From SIG452 sp045540295 (GTDB taxonomy: Bacteria; Bacillota; Clostridia; UMGS1840): a DNA stretch of 24,408 nt. A model generated the notes under the pieces. That model did not search any database, had not been told where the DNA came from, and saw only the letters and a list, made by a program, of their open reading frames with translations. Below are positions 8,179 to 14,864 of this stretch, in pieces (within the stretch, counting starts at the first letter, position 1; the number at the start of each line of letters is the position of its first letter). Made by a program: the position numbers and the translations under genes. The DNA lies in contig JAZQGY010000014.1 in assembly GCA_045540295.1 (NCBI GenBank), positions 1 through 24,408 on the forward strand, written 5' to 3'.

Positions 8179-8868
8179 ATGGAAAACGAATTACAAAAGT
8201 ATTTTTTGGGGCAGGATGTATCCCCCTCTTTTGAGCAACTGGATACCATTTTTCAGAATGCCAAAAAATTCTCAGATATGCTGATGATGTACCAATGTGC
8301 TATTCGGGAAATCCGCACCAAATTTGAAATTTTAAATGACGATTTATCCTTTCGCAACAACCGAAACCCTATCGAAATGATAAAATCCAGAGTAAAAAAG
8401 CCACAAAGTATTTTGGAAAAAATCCAGAGAAGAAACTTAGAAATATCAGTTTCCTCCGTAGTTGAAAATCTAAACGATGTGGCAGGAGTGCGGGTTATCT
8501 GCTCCTTTGTGGACGATATTTATAAGGTGGCAGAAATGTTCACCCGTCAGGATGATGTGACCGTGTTGGAAATTAAGGACTATATTAAAAATCCCAAGCC
8601 AAACGGTTACCGCAGCTATCATATGATTGTGGAAATTCCCGTCTTTTTTGCAGACAGAAAACAGCCCGTAAAAGTGGAAGTGCAATTTCGTACCATTGCC
8701 ATGGACTTCTGGGCAAGTCTGGAACACGGCATGAAATATAAAAAAGATATGCCACAAGCTGATGAATTGATTAAAGAATTAAAGGACTGTGCCGACATTA
8801 TTGCAAAAACAGACCTTCGGATGCAGGAAATTAACGAACGTTTGCAAGAGATGAATCAACCGGAATAA
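8179..8868 (+). CDS. relQ: small alarmone synthetase, RelQ/YjbM-type GTP pyrophosphokinase
   Basis: Transfers pyrophosphate from ATP to GTP/GDP to make (p)ppGpp, the stringent-response alarmone. The 229 residues contain only a synthetase domain; there is no N-terminal HD hydrolase and no C-terminal TGS/ACT, as in RelQ rather than long Rel. Motifs: NDVAGVRVICSF (99-110), KDYIKNPKPNGYRSYH (133-148) and EVQFRT with the catalytic Glu167, then DFWASLEHGMKYK. The C-terminal tail is helical and charged. The ATG has TAAGGA about 7 bases upstream and lies 10 bases after the ABC subunit stop, so it is the last gene of that operon. RelP is a less likely alternative. The coupling to an exporter is seen here; its meaning is not known. 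Confidence 0.93.
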   Translation: MENELQKYFLGQDVSPSFEQLDTIFQNAKKFSDMLMMYQCAIREIRTKFEILNDDLSFRNNRNPIEMIKSRVKKPQSILEKIQRRNLEISVSSVVENLNDVAGVRVICSFVDDIYKVAEMFTRQDDVTVLEIKDYIKNPKPNGYRSYHMIVEIPVFFADRKQPVKVEVQFRTIAMDFWASLEHGMKYKKDMPQADELIKELKDCADIIAKTDLRMQEINERLQEMNQPE

Positions 8869-8870
8869 CG

Positions 8871-8906
8871 AAAAAAGCGATTGCAAAAATTTGCAATCGC
8901 TTTTTT
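8871..8906. terminator. bidirectional terminator between relQ and wecB
   Basis: Perfect 17-bp inverted repeat with a core GCGATTGCAAA/TTTGCAATCGC flanked by A6 and T6. It starts two bases after the relQ stop and can end the converging wecB transcript as well. Confidence 0.9.
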
Positions 8907-8915
8907 ATTCAGCAA

Positions 8916-10070
8916 TTATTTTGTAACTAAATCTTCAGGACGTTCGGTGATTCTTCCAAAGTGATATAAAATTGCGTCTACGCTTCGCTTGGAAGCCAAT
9001 CCGTCACCGTAAGGGTTCACAGCGTGTGCCATTTTATTGTACTCATCAGAATCGGTCAGAAGGGTTTTACCCATCGCATAAATATCTTCTTCGTGAATTC
9101 CTGCGATTTTGACGGTACCTGCTGCCACCGCTTCCGGTCGTTCGGTTTCGTTACGGAGCACTAACACAGGTTTGCCCAAAGACGGTGCTTCCTCTTGCAG
9201 TCCGCCGGAGTCGGTCATAATCATATAAGCACGGTCCATCAAGTTATGAAGCTCGCAAACATCCACGGGGTCAATCAGATACACATTATCCATATCTCCC
9301 AGTACTGAGAAGGCAACTTCTCGGACTGCCGGATTTAGATGCACCGGATATACCACCTGCACTTCATCCTTAAATTCTTCTGCCAAACGCTTGATGGCAC
9401 GGCAGATATTTTGCAGAGGTTCTCCTAAATTTTCACGTCTGTGAGCAGTTACCACAATGATTTTTTTGGAAAAATCCAAGCCTTTTAAAGTTTCATTGGC
9501 AAATTCGTAGTCTTTTCTGACGGTAGTTTTCAACGCATCAATTACCGTGTTGCCTGTAATAAAGATTTTGGATTCGTCCTTGCCCTCTTTTAAGAGATTG
9601 GCTTTATTCTGCACCGTGGGTGAAAAATGAAGCTCTGTCAAAGAACCGGTCAACACACGGTTCATTTCTTCCGGGAAGGGAGAATATTTATCATATGTAC
9701 GAAGACCTGCTTCAATATGCCCCACTGCAGTTTGCCGGTAAAATGCCGCTAAGGCTCCTGCAAAGGTGGTGGTGGTGTCACCGTGAACCAACACGATATC
9801 CGGCTTTGCTTCACCGATTACTTCATACAAACCTTTTAACACGTTGGAAGTGATATCCACCAATGTCTGCCGTTCTTTCATAATATCCAGATCATAATCG
9901 GGCTTGATGTCAAAAATTTGGAGCACTTGGTCCAGCATCTGCCGATGCTGAGCGGTAACTGCCACGATGGACTGAATTTCTTCTCTTGACTCCAGTTCCT
10001 TTACCAGCGGAGCCATTTTGATTGCTTCCGGACGGGTTCCAAACACCGTCATAACTTTAAGCTTGTCCAT
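8916..10070 (-). CDS. wecB: non-hydrolysing UDP-N-acetylglucosamine 2-epimerase
   Basis: Interconverts UDP-GlcNAc and UDP-ManNAc in the cytoplasm, feeding wall teichoic acid linkage units or other ManNAc-containing polymers (called mnaA in Bacillus). The 384 residues have the GT-B fold signatures FGTRPEAIK at the N-terminus, VHGDTTTTFAGALAAF, EAGLRTYDKYSPFPEE, TAHRRENLGEP and TDSGGLQEEAPSLGKP. The frame is open to 10118, but the ATG at 10068-10070 is chosen because AAGAAGGT lies 6 bases upstream and the protein then begins, as in its family, just before the FGTRPE motif. The start lies 13 bases after the tagO stop, so the two are one transcript. Confidence 0.95.
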   Translation of the reverse strand: MDKLKVMTVFGTRPEAIKMAPLVKELESREEIQSIVAVTAQHRQMLDQVLQIFDIKPDYDLDIMKERQTLVDITSNVLKGLYEVIGEAKPDIVLVHGDTTTTFAGALAAFYRQTAVGHIEAGLRTYDKYSPFPEEMNRVLTGSLTELHFSPTVQNKANLLKEGKDESKIFITGNTVIDALKTTVRKDYEFANETLKGLDFSKKIIVVTAHRRENLGEPLQNICRAIKRLAEEFKDEVQVVYPVHLNPAVREVAFSVLGDMDNVYLIDPVDVCELHNLMDRAYMIMTDSGGLQEEAPSLGKPVLVLRNETERPEAVAAGTVKIAGIHEEDIYAMGKTLLTDSDEYNKMAHAVNPYGDGLASKRSVDAILYHFGRITERPEDLVTK

Positions 10071-10076
10071 AAAATT

Positions 10077-10084
10077 ACCTTCTT
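10077..10084 (-). promoter_or_regulatory. ribosome binding site fixing the wecB start
   Basis: AAGAAGGT on the minus strand, 6 bases ahead of the ATG at 10070 and touching the tagO stop codon (10084-10086). It argues against the longer frame that would start 16 codons earlier inside tagO. Confidence 0.75.
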
Positions 10085-11202
10085 TACTTTTCAGAATTAC
10101 CGTCTCTGGTTTCCTCAATCGGAGCAGGTGCCCCCTCTTCCATAGACAGTTCTCTTAAAAACTTTTTCTCATAATTTCTGTTTTTTGCATAGAAGATGAA
10201 GCCAAACAGGTACACGAGCGATACCGCAATCATCAAAAGAGCACGTTCGATTCCTGCCGTAATCATCACAACAGCCGTTAAGGAAAGCAAACCACTGACA
10301 ATACATAAAATTCCCACTGCCTGACGTTGGGAGAATCCAGCATCAATTAAGCGGTGATGCAAATGGCTTCTATCCGGCTTCATAATAGGCTCTCTTTTTA
10401 AGATACGGCGGAAAATAGCAAAGCTGGTGTCAAATAAAGGAAGCCCCATCACCACCAACGGAATGATAAAGGTCACGGCGGCGTAGCTTTTAAAGAAGCC
10501 GTCCACCGATAGCGTTGCCAGCATATAACCTAAAAACAAAGCACCGGTATCCCCCATAAAAATTCTGGCAGGATTTAGGTTATAGGGCAAGAACCCTAAT
10601 GTTGCGCCTGCAATAGCAGCCATCGCAACGGCACATTCAATTCTTCCGAACACAAAAGAAACAAGCATTAAAGAAAATGCTGAAATGGTAGTAATACCGC
10701 CTGCTAATCCGTCCAGACCGTCAATCAAGTTTAACGCATTGGTCAATCCCACAATCCAGACCACGGTAACAGGAATTGCCAAAACACCGAGCACATAGTT
10801 GGTTTGATTGGAAAACAAATTGATTCTGGAAATAAACTCAATCCGAAGCCCCATCAACACCGGAATCAGTGCTGCAACAATCTGCACCGCTAACTTCACA
10901 ATGGCACGAATGGGTTTTCGGTCATCCAAAATCCCAAGCACCACCAGAATGGTTGCACCGATTAAAATACCGAGTGTTTCTTTTTCCACAGTGCCAACAA
11001 AGCACATATATGCCACCAAAAAGCCAAGATAAATGGCAAGACCGCCCATTCTGGGAATCGGTTTGGTGTGCATACGGCGATTATCCCTGGGAACATCCAC
11101 TGCCTTAATTTTAAATGCAAGAACCCGAACCAGCGGAACTGCAGCAAAAGAAAACAGGAATGCCACTGCCAGAGTAAATAGAATAAAAATTCCGTTATCC
11201 AT
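10084..11202 (-). CDS. tagO: undecaprenyl-phosphate GlcNAc-1-phosphate transferase, TagO/WecA family
   Basis: Polytopic membrane enzyme that moves GlcNAc-1-P from UDP-GlcNAc onto undecaprenyl phosphate, the first step of wall teichoic acid and related polymers. The 372 residues hold about ten hydrophobic helices. The family motifs are in order: DVPRDNRRMHTKPIPRMGG in the first cytoplasmic loop, NLIDGLDGLAGG, FMGDTGALFLGY and PDRSHLHHRL with the substrate-binding histidines. These separate it from MraY, which has a different C-terminal loop. The tail of about 40 residues is charged and cytoplasmic. The ATG has GGAG 13 bases upstream, a long spacing. The wecB gene follows directly, consistent with a shared role in wall polymer synthesis. 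Confidence 0.94.
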   Translation of the reverse strand: MDNGIFILFTLAVAFLFSFAAVPLVRVLAFKIKAVDVPRDNRRMHTKPIPRMGGLAIYLGFLVAYMCFVGTVEKETLGILIGATILVVLGILDDRKPIRAIVKLAVQIVAALIPVLMGLRIEFISRINLFSNQTNYVLGVLAIPVTVVWIVGLTNALNLIDGLDGLAGGITTISAFSLMLVSFVFGRIECAVAMAAIAGATLGFLPYNLNPARIFMGDTGALFLGYMLATLSVDGFFKSYAAVTFIIPLVVMGLPLFDTSFAIFRRILKREPIMKPDRSHLHHRLIDAGFSQRQAVGILCIVSGLLSLTAVVMITAGIERALLMIAVSLVYLFGFIFYAKNRNYEKKFLRELSMEEGAPAPIEETRDGNSEK

Positions 11203-11253
11203 ACTAATTCTTTAACTCCAATTAAAAAAACTGAGAAGGAACTCTTCCTCGTT

Positions 11254-11526
11254 TTATTCTTCTTCTAATGCTTCTGCCAGCCAGTATTCTGCAATATCCA
11301 AAGCCTTGAACATTCCTTCACGTTCCACTTTTTTGATAATTTTTTCCTTGCCGCCGGTATTAGTCTGCAAGGATACGGTAACCTTGGAGGTAATATCATA
11401 ACCGCCAACGGGGTTGGATTCGGTAATATTCATCATGATGACATAGTTATCTTCAGGGTTTCCGTAGTAAATTATGTTGTCTTTTCTGGCAATCATTTTG
11501 CCTTTGTATAATAAAGGTTCACTCAT
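11254..11526 (-). CDS. small protein of unknown function upstream of tagO
   Basis: I do not recognise this 90-residue protein. It has no signal peptide or membrane segment. It reads as a short beta-rich domain (LLYKGKMIARKDNIIYYG, then NYVIMMNI and KVTVSLQT stretches) followed by a C-terminal amphipathic helix with an acidic end. The ATG has only a weak site (GGTGA about 8 bases upstream). It precedes tagO by 51 bases in the same direction with no strong terminator between, so it may be cotranscribed with the wall genes. Codon use resembles its neighbours and no overlapping frame is better, so I regard it as a real gene. A role in the wall pathway is only a guess from position. Confidence 0.7.
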   Translation of the reverse strand: MSEPLLYKGKMIARKDNIIYYGNPEDNYVIMMNITESNPVGGYDITSKVTVSLQTNTGGKEKIIKKVEREGMFKALDIAEYWLAEALEEE

Positions 11527-11599
11527 AAACTATTCACCGTTGCCTCTTCCGTTTTTTGGGAAAAAGCCCTTTCTTTTTTCTGTGCCTTTTCAGTTGAAA

Positions 11600-11626
11600 T
11601 GCCTAACGAAGCATCTTCGTTAGGCA
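11600..11626. terminator. stem-loop between the DUF1858 gene and the 90-residue gene
   Basis: Perfect 12-bp stem TGCCTAACGAAG/CTTCGTTAGGCA with a 3-base loop. On the plus strand it is followed by ATTTTTTC and more T-runs, but no plus-strand gene ends here. On the minus strand, where it would follow the DUF1858 gene, the tail is only ATTTC. It may be a weak or partial terminator on the minus strand or block antisense transcription on the plus strand. Confidence 0.5.
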
Positions 11627-11657
11627 ATTTTTTCACTTTTTTTGATTTTACAGAGAC

Positions 11658-11882
11658 TTATTTGTTCTGACTATTTGCTTTGATTTCTAAGAAATTATTC
11701 ATTTTTTCAATCAAAGCATCGCAATCGGTGTTATGCACCATACAAGCTTCTTCCACGGTTTCGCCTGCTGCAGACGGACATCCTAAGCAATGCATACCAA
11801 TCGCGAAGAAAAAGGGTGCTAACTCGGTATCCACCTTTAACACATCTGTAATAATCATATCTTTTGTAATTTTCTGCATCAT
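11658..11882 (-). CDS. DUF1858-domain small protein
   Basis: A 74-residue cytoplasmic protein matching the DUF1858 family: an N-terminal TKDMIITDVLKVDTELAPFF segment, then HCLGCPSAAGETVEEACMVHNTD with a CxxC pair (Cys32, Cys35), then a short helix. Family members stand alone or are attached to redox and hybrid-cluster proteins; the function is not established. Two adjacent ATG codons start the frame; AAAGGAGAA lies 5 bases from the first (11880-11882) and 8 from the second, so the second is equally or more likely. A sigma-A-like promoter lies about 50 bases upstream. A metal- or sulfur-related role is inferred only from the cysteines. Confidence 0.88.
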   Translation of the reverse strand: MMQKITKDMIITDVLKVDTELAPFFFAIGMHCLGCPSAAGETVEEACMVHNTDCDALIEKMNNFLEIKANSQNK

Positions 11883-11929
11883 GTATTCTCCTTTATTTCT
11901 TAAAATCCTAAGTTGTTTTTCTTTTTTAT

Positions 11930-11957
11930 ATTATACCATATTTTTCTGAAAAATCAA
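11930..11957 (-). promoter_or_regulatory. sigma-A-like promoter of the DUF1858 gene
   Basis: On the minus strand TTGATT (11952-11957), 16-base spacer, TATAAT (11930-11935). No separate promoter was found before the 90-residue gene, so this may also serve it and the tagO-wecB genes. Confidence 0.6.
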
Positions 11958-11958
11958 G

Positions 11959-11987
11959 TCATAATTCTATTTTTCCCAAAATATATT
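11959..11987 (+). promoter_or_regulatory. weak sigma-E-like promoter candidate before the ykvI-yabP-yabQ-divIC run
   Basis: TCATAAT (11959-11965) fits the Bacillus sigma-E -35 pattern (K-M-ATA-W-T). After 14 bases comes AATATATT (11980-11987), which matches 5 of 8 positions of CATACAMT. The fit is partial; support comes mainly from the sporulation genes downstream. No clear sigma-A promoter is seen in this gap. Confidence 0.35.
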
Positions 11988-12023
11988 TGAACAAAATGCC
12001 AAATCGCACAGAAAGGACAGTTT

Positions 12024-12995
12024 ATGCAATCCAATCAGCTGAAATTAGCCTTTACCGTGGCAGGAACCTTTGTGGGGGCAGGCTTTGCCACCGGAAAGGA
12101 ACTTGTACTCTTTTTTGATAACACTCCCCATTCCCTGTTATCCCTTCTGATTTGCATATTAATAACGGGGGCAGTTTCCCTATTGTATTTTCACGAGCAA
12201 AAGCAAACCTCCAATTCCTTCAAAGTCATCAAGCTGCTGTTTTTACTGTTCTCAGGAGCCTCTTACACAGTGATGCTCGCCTGCGGCGGCGAAACCCTAT
12301 GGGAAACTACGGGAATATCTTTCCCGGTGGGGGCTTTCATCACCTGGATTCTGACCGTTGGAATTGTAAAATTCGGAGTAAAAAATGTCTACCGCTTTAA
12401 CCTGATTGCAACGCCTGTTCTTCTGATCTGCATGGCAGGAATTTCTCTGGCAGGACTGTTGTCCCCTGTAGGACTGTTTTCACCGTCCCGATCACAGAAT
12501 ATAAATCTACTGCTCTATAGCGGCTACAATTTGCTGTCGGTGCTTCCTGTCCTCGGTGCATTGGCAGGAACCGTGAATCAAAAAGGCGGTTACCGAGGAA
12601 TTTGTCTGGGGTTTTTACTGGTGCTGTTTGCAGGCCTTCTCTTAAAAGGTCTTCTGATTCGCTTTGGTTCCCTCGCACAAAACAGCACAATTCCGGTGCT
12701 GACGGTAGTCTCTCATCTGCAAAATCATCTTAGCGTTCTATATGGTGTGATGCTTTATCTATCCATTTTGACAACTGCAGTCAACAGTTTATATGCACTC
12801 ACCAAAGAAAAAAATACGGTTCCGGTCAGTCTGTTTTTGTTAGGATGCAGTTTTTTTGGATTTTCAACATTGATTGAATCCTTGTATTCATTTTTCGGAT
12901 ACTTGGGAATCGGCGTAACGGTTGCAATTATTTTCAGAGAATTTTGCCAAATCAAACAGAAAGGATGTATCAAATGGCAAACGAAAAAAATGTGA
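12024..12995 (+). CDS. YkvI-like polytopic membrane protein
   Basis: A 323-residue protein with about nine or ten hydrophobic helices. Its first helix carries TVAGTFVGAGFATGKELVLFF, resembling the GAGFASGQE signature of the Bacillus YkvI family, which is distantly related to LeuT-fold amino acid transporters with a broken first helix. A transport role is inferred from the fold; no substrate is known. The ATG has AAAGGA about 6 bases upstream. The last 22 bases overlap the start of yabP, so it heads a four-gene run with yabP, yabQ and divIC. In Bacillus this family is not part of the yabP cluster, so its presence here may indicate a sporulation-linked role. Confidence 0.8.
   Translation: MQSNQLKLAFTVAGTFVGAGFATGKELVLFFDNTPHSLLSLLICILITGAVSLLYFHEQKQTSNSFKVIKLLFLLFSGASYTVMLACGGETLWETTGISFPVGAFITWILTVGIVKFGVKNVYRFNLIATPVLLICMAGISLAGLLSPVGLFSPSRSQNINLLLYSGYNLLSVLPVLGALAGTVNQKGGYRGICLGFLLVLFAGLLLKGLLIRFGSLAQNSTIPVLTVVSHLQNHLSVLYGVMLYLSILTTAVNSLYALTKEKNTVPVSLFLLGCSFFGFSTLIESLYSFFGYLGIGVTVAIIFREFCQIKQKGCIKWQTKKM
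12959..12965 (+). promoter_or_regulatory. ribosome binding site fixing the yabP start
   Basis: GAAAGGA lies 8 bases ahead of the ATG at 12974. The frame is open to an ATG at 12944, but that start lacks a comparable site and would add ten residues overlapping the membrane protein gene. Confidence 0.75.
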
Positions 12996-13249
12996 TTCAG
13001 AATATTATTTTAGAAAACAGAGAAAAGCTCTCTGTCTCCGGTGTTCTGGATATTCTTACCTTTGACGAGGAAGAAATCACCTTAGAAACACACTTAGGAG
13101 TGCTGACAGTAAAAGGATGTGACCTGAAGGTGGAAAAACTGTCTTTGGATACCGGTGAAATTGTGGCAAAAGGCAACTTTGACCAGTTTTCCTACCAGCG
13201 GGATTCATTGCCAAAACGGGAAGGCTTTTTCAAAAGTATTTTTCGCTAA
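12974..13249 (+). CDS. yabP: sporulation protein YabP
   Basis: A 91-residue YabP/YqfC-family protein. It shows the family core LENREKLSVSGVLDILTF, then an alternating beta pattern with LGVLTVKG, VEKLSLDTGEIVAKG and a final FSYQRD. There is no signal peptide. In Bacillus subtilis yabP is made in the mother cell under sigma-E, and the paralogue YqfC has similar expression; the molecular role is unknown. Here it overlaps the end of the upstream membrane gene by 22 bases and is followed after 12 bases by yabQ, the same order as in Bacillus. The family call is firm; the start is set by GAAAGGA. Confidence 0.93.
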   Translation: MANEKNVIQNIILENREKLSVSGVLDILTFDEEEITLETHLGVLTVKGCDLKVEKLSLDTGEIVAKGNFDQFSYQRDSLPKREGFFKSIFR

Positions 13250-13261
13250 GGAGCGTCGCTT

Positions 13262-13717
13262 GTGAGCTTCGTATTTGATGTGCTGTGCGGCCTTTTACTG
13301 GGCTTTTGTTATGATATTTTAAAATCAATCCGACACCAACTGAAAAAACCTGCCCTGACGTTTCTTTTGGATTTTATGTTCTGGATATTTGCTCTTGGGG
13401 TCTGCATTTTTTTATTTCTGCTGACAGGGGATCGGAAGTTCCGGTTCTATGAACTGATTGGTGTGAGTACAGGGCTTCTCTGCTATTTATGGTCCTTTGG
13501 CGGATATTTTGTCGGAATTTCGGGAAAAATCGCATATTTTTTGCTGTTTTTTTTCAAATTGCTCTTTACAAGTGTAAAATTCTTTGCTATAATGATAAAA
13601 ACTGGTGTAGTGTTTATTGGAAAGCCTTTTAGCCGTTTAATGCGGTTTGGCAAAACCTGGAGTCGCCAAAAACTCCGGATATACAAAAAGCACCGAAAAC
13701 TGATGAAAAGGATTTGA
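13262..13717 (+). CDS. yabQ: spore cortex biosynthesis protein YabQ
   Basis: A 151-residue membrane protein with about four hydrophobic segments (near 2-18, 32-53, 64-85 and 90-117) and a strongly basic tail (RKLMKR-type residues at the end). The N-terminal pattern FVFDVLCGLLLGFCYDILKS is typical of YabQ, which in Bacillus is a sigma-E-dependent protein needed for spore cortex formation. It starts with GTG at 13262; AAGGAG overlaps the yabP stop and ends 8 bases upstream, which supports this start. The divIC gene follows after 4 bases. Position between yabP and divIC adds to the call, since YabQ is poorly conserved in sequence. Confidence 0.88.
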   Translation: MSFVFDVLCGLLLGFCYDILKSIRHQLKKPALTFLLDFMFWIFALGVCIFLFLLTGDRKFRFYELIGVSTGLLCYLWSFGGYFVGISGKIAYFLLFFFKLLFTSVKFFAIMIKTGVVFIGKPFSRLMRFGKTWSRQKLRIYKKHRKLMKRI

Positions 13718-13721
13718 GACT

Positions 13722-14003
13722 GTGAAGTTTTTCAAGCGGAAAAACCTGTGGATATTTGGGTTAGTGGCAATGGTTGCCTACTTCTCCTTCCTGCATTTTA
13801 CAACCTATCAGGATTTTGAAGCACTCCGTCAGGAAGAAATCGTCTATCAGCAAAAAATTGAATATGAGCTGGCAAGGCAGGAAGAATTAAGCCGCTTAGA
13901 TGAAAAAGCAAGCAGTCAGAAAACCATCGAATCTATTGCCAGAGGTAATTTGAACTACTTAAAAGAAGGCGAAATTCTGTTTGTAGACGGCGAACACCAG
14001 TAG
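13722..14003 (+). CDS. divIC: septum formation initiator protein, DivIC/FtsB type
   Basis: A 93-residue bitopic membrane protein of the divisome: short basic cytoplasmic end (KFFKRKN), one transmembrane helix at about 9-28, then a coiled coil (about 33-65, many Glu/Gln with leucine and isoleucine heptads) and the closing IESIARGNLNYLKEGEILFV segment typical of DivIC/FtsB. It forms a complex with FtsL and DivIB/FtsQ at the septum. The start is GTG at 13722, 4 bases after the yabQ stop, with AAAAGGA about 10 bases upstream. The yabP-yabQ-divIC order matches Bacillus. A strong terminator follows. In Bacillus divIC also has its own vegetative promoter; I see none clearly inside yabQ. Confidence 0.92.
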   Translation: MKFFKRKNLWIFGLVAMVAYFSFLHFTTYQDFEALRQEEIVYQQKIEYELARQEELSRLDEKASSQKTIESIARGNLNYLKEGEILFVDGEHQ

Positions 14004-14016
14004 TTTTTAACCAACT

Positions 14017-14048
14017 AAAAATGCAGTAACATTTGTTACTGCATTTTT
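14017..14048. terminator. bidirectional terminator between divIC and the amidohydrolase
   Basis: Perfect 14-bp stem AAAAATGCAGTAAC/GTTACTGCATTTTT with a 4-base loop, followed by more T on the plus strand and preceded by TAAAA for the minus strand. It ends both converging operons. Confidence 0.9.
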
Positions 14049-14051
14049 TTA

Positions 14052-14837
14052 TTATTTCAATCCTAAAAGCTTCTCTGCATTGCCGTGGAAAATTTTTTCT
14101 TTTTCGTCATCAGATAAGGGCAATTTTTCGATATTTTCAATTTCCTTTTGGATATGCCACATGGGATAATCTGTACCGAATAAAATTTTGTCCATATCAT
14201 GTTTTCTGATAATTTTCATAGCAAGTTCGGGAGAGATAAATTCCAAGGTGGAGGAGGTATCGAAATAGATATTCTCTCCGCAGAGAACATCCATGGAATC
14301 CTCCCAGGTGGAGTATCCTCCCAAGTGAGCGCCAATGACCGTCAGATTGGGAAAATCCCGAAGAATCTTTTTAATCTTCGTTGGATGAGAATAATCATAA
14401 CGGTAGTCCCCCACATGAAACATAATGGCGAGCCGGCCGGACATCATATCATAAATATGATACATTTCGGGAGATAAAATATCAATCTTTCCGAAATCAG
14501 GATGGAATTTAATTCCTTTTACGCCGCTTGTAACCAGTTTTTCAATTTCTCCTTCGTTATCTTCATACTCAGGATGCAAGGTTCCAAAACCGATAAAATC
14601 GTTATTTTTTTCCAGTTCCCCCAGCAAAAACTGATTGATGTGAGAAACCTGATCGGGACGGGTTGCGGTGGAATGAATCAACATTTTATCCACACCGTAT
14701 TGCTTCCATTCAGACAGAAGGTCCTCACAGGTGCCGCCGCAATGCATATGAATGTCGTAAAAGTCGCCAATGGCTTTTACCGCTTTTTCGGCAATTTTTT
14801 GAGGATAAATATGACAGTGACAGTCAATGATTTTCAT
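14052..14837 (-). CDS. amidohydrolase family 2 metal-dependent hydrolase
   Basis: A 261-residue TIM-barrel hydrolase of the Amidohydro_2 family. Metal and catalytic residues can be placed: the HxH pair His7 and His9 (DCHCHIYP), His112 (IKFHPDFG), His141 (FHVGDYR), His171 (IGAHLGG) and Asp223 (FGTDYP). Members include decarboxylases and hydrolases of small carboxylated or cyclic substrates; nothing here fixes the substrate. The ATG has AAAGG about 10 bases upstream. It follows the methyltransferase gene by 27 bases in the same direction, with no terminator between, so it is probably the last gene of the pur transcript. Whether it acts on a purine-related compound is unknown. Confidence 0.88.
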   Translation of the reverse strand: MKIIDCHCHIYPQKIAEKAVKAIGDFYDIHMHCGGTCEDLLSEWKQYGVDKMLIHSTATRPDQVSHINQFLLGELEKNNDFIGFGTLHPEYEDNEGEIEKLVTSGVKGIKFHPDFGKIDILSPEMYHIYDMMSGRLAIMFHVGDYRYDYSHPTKIKKILRDFPNLTVIGAHLGGYSTWEDSMDVLCGENIYFDTSSTLEFISPELAMKIIRKHDMDKILFGTDYPMWHIQKEIENIEKLPLSDDEKEKIFHGNAEKLLGLK

Positions 14838-14864
14838 GGTATGCGCCTTTCTTCGCTGTAGAAA

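Noticed and set aside
10071..10118. Longer wecB start at 10118
   Set aside because: The extra 16 residues overlap the end of tagO and precede the normal family N-terminus; the internal ATG has a good ribosome binding site.
11221..11253. Terminator between the 90-residue gene and tagO
   Set aside because: The possible stem is only 5 bp (AGGAA/TTCCT) and the T-run is separated from it by six bases on the minus strand.
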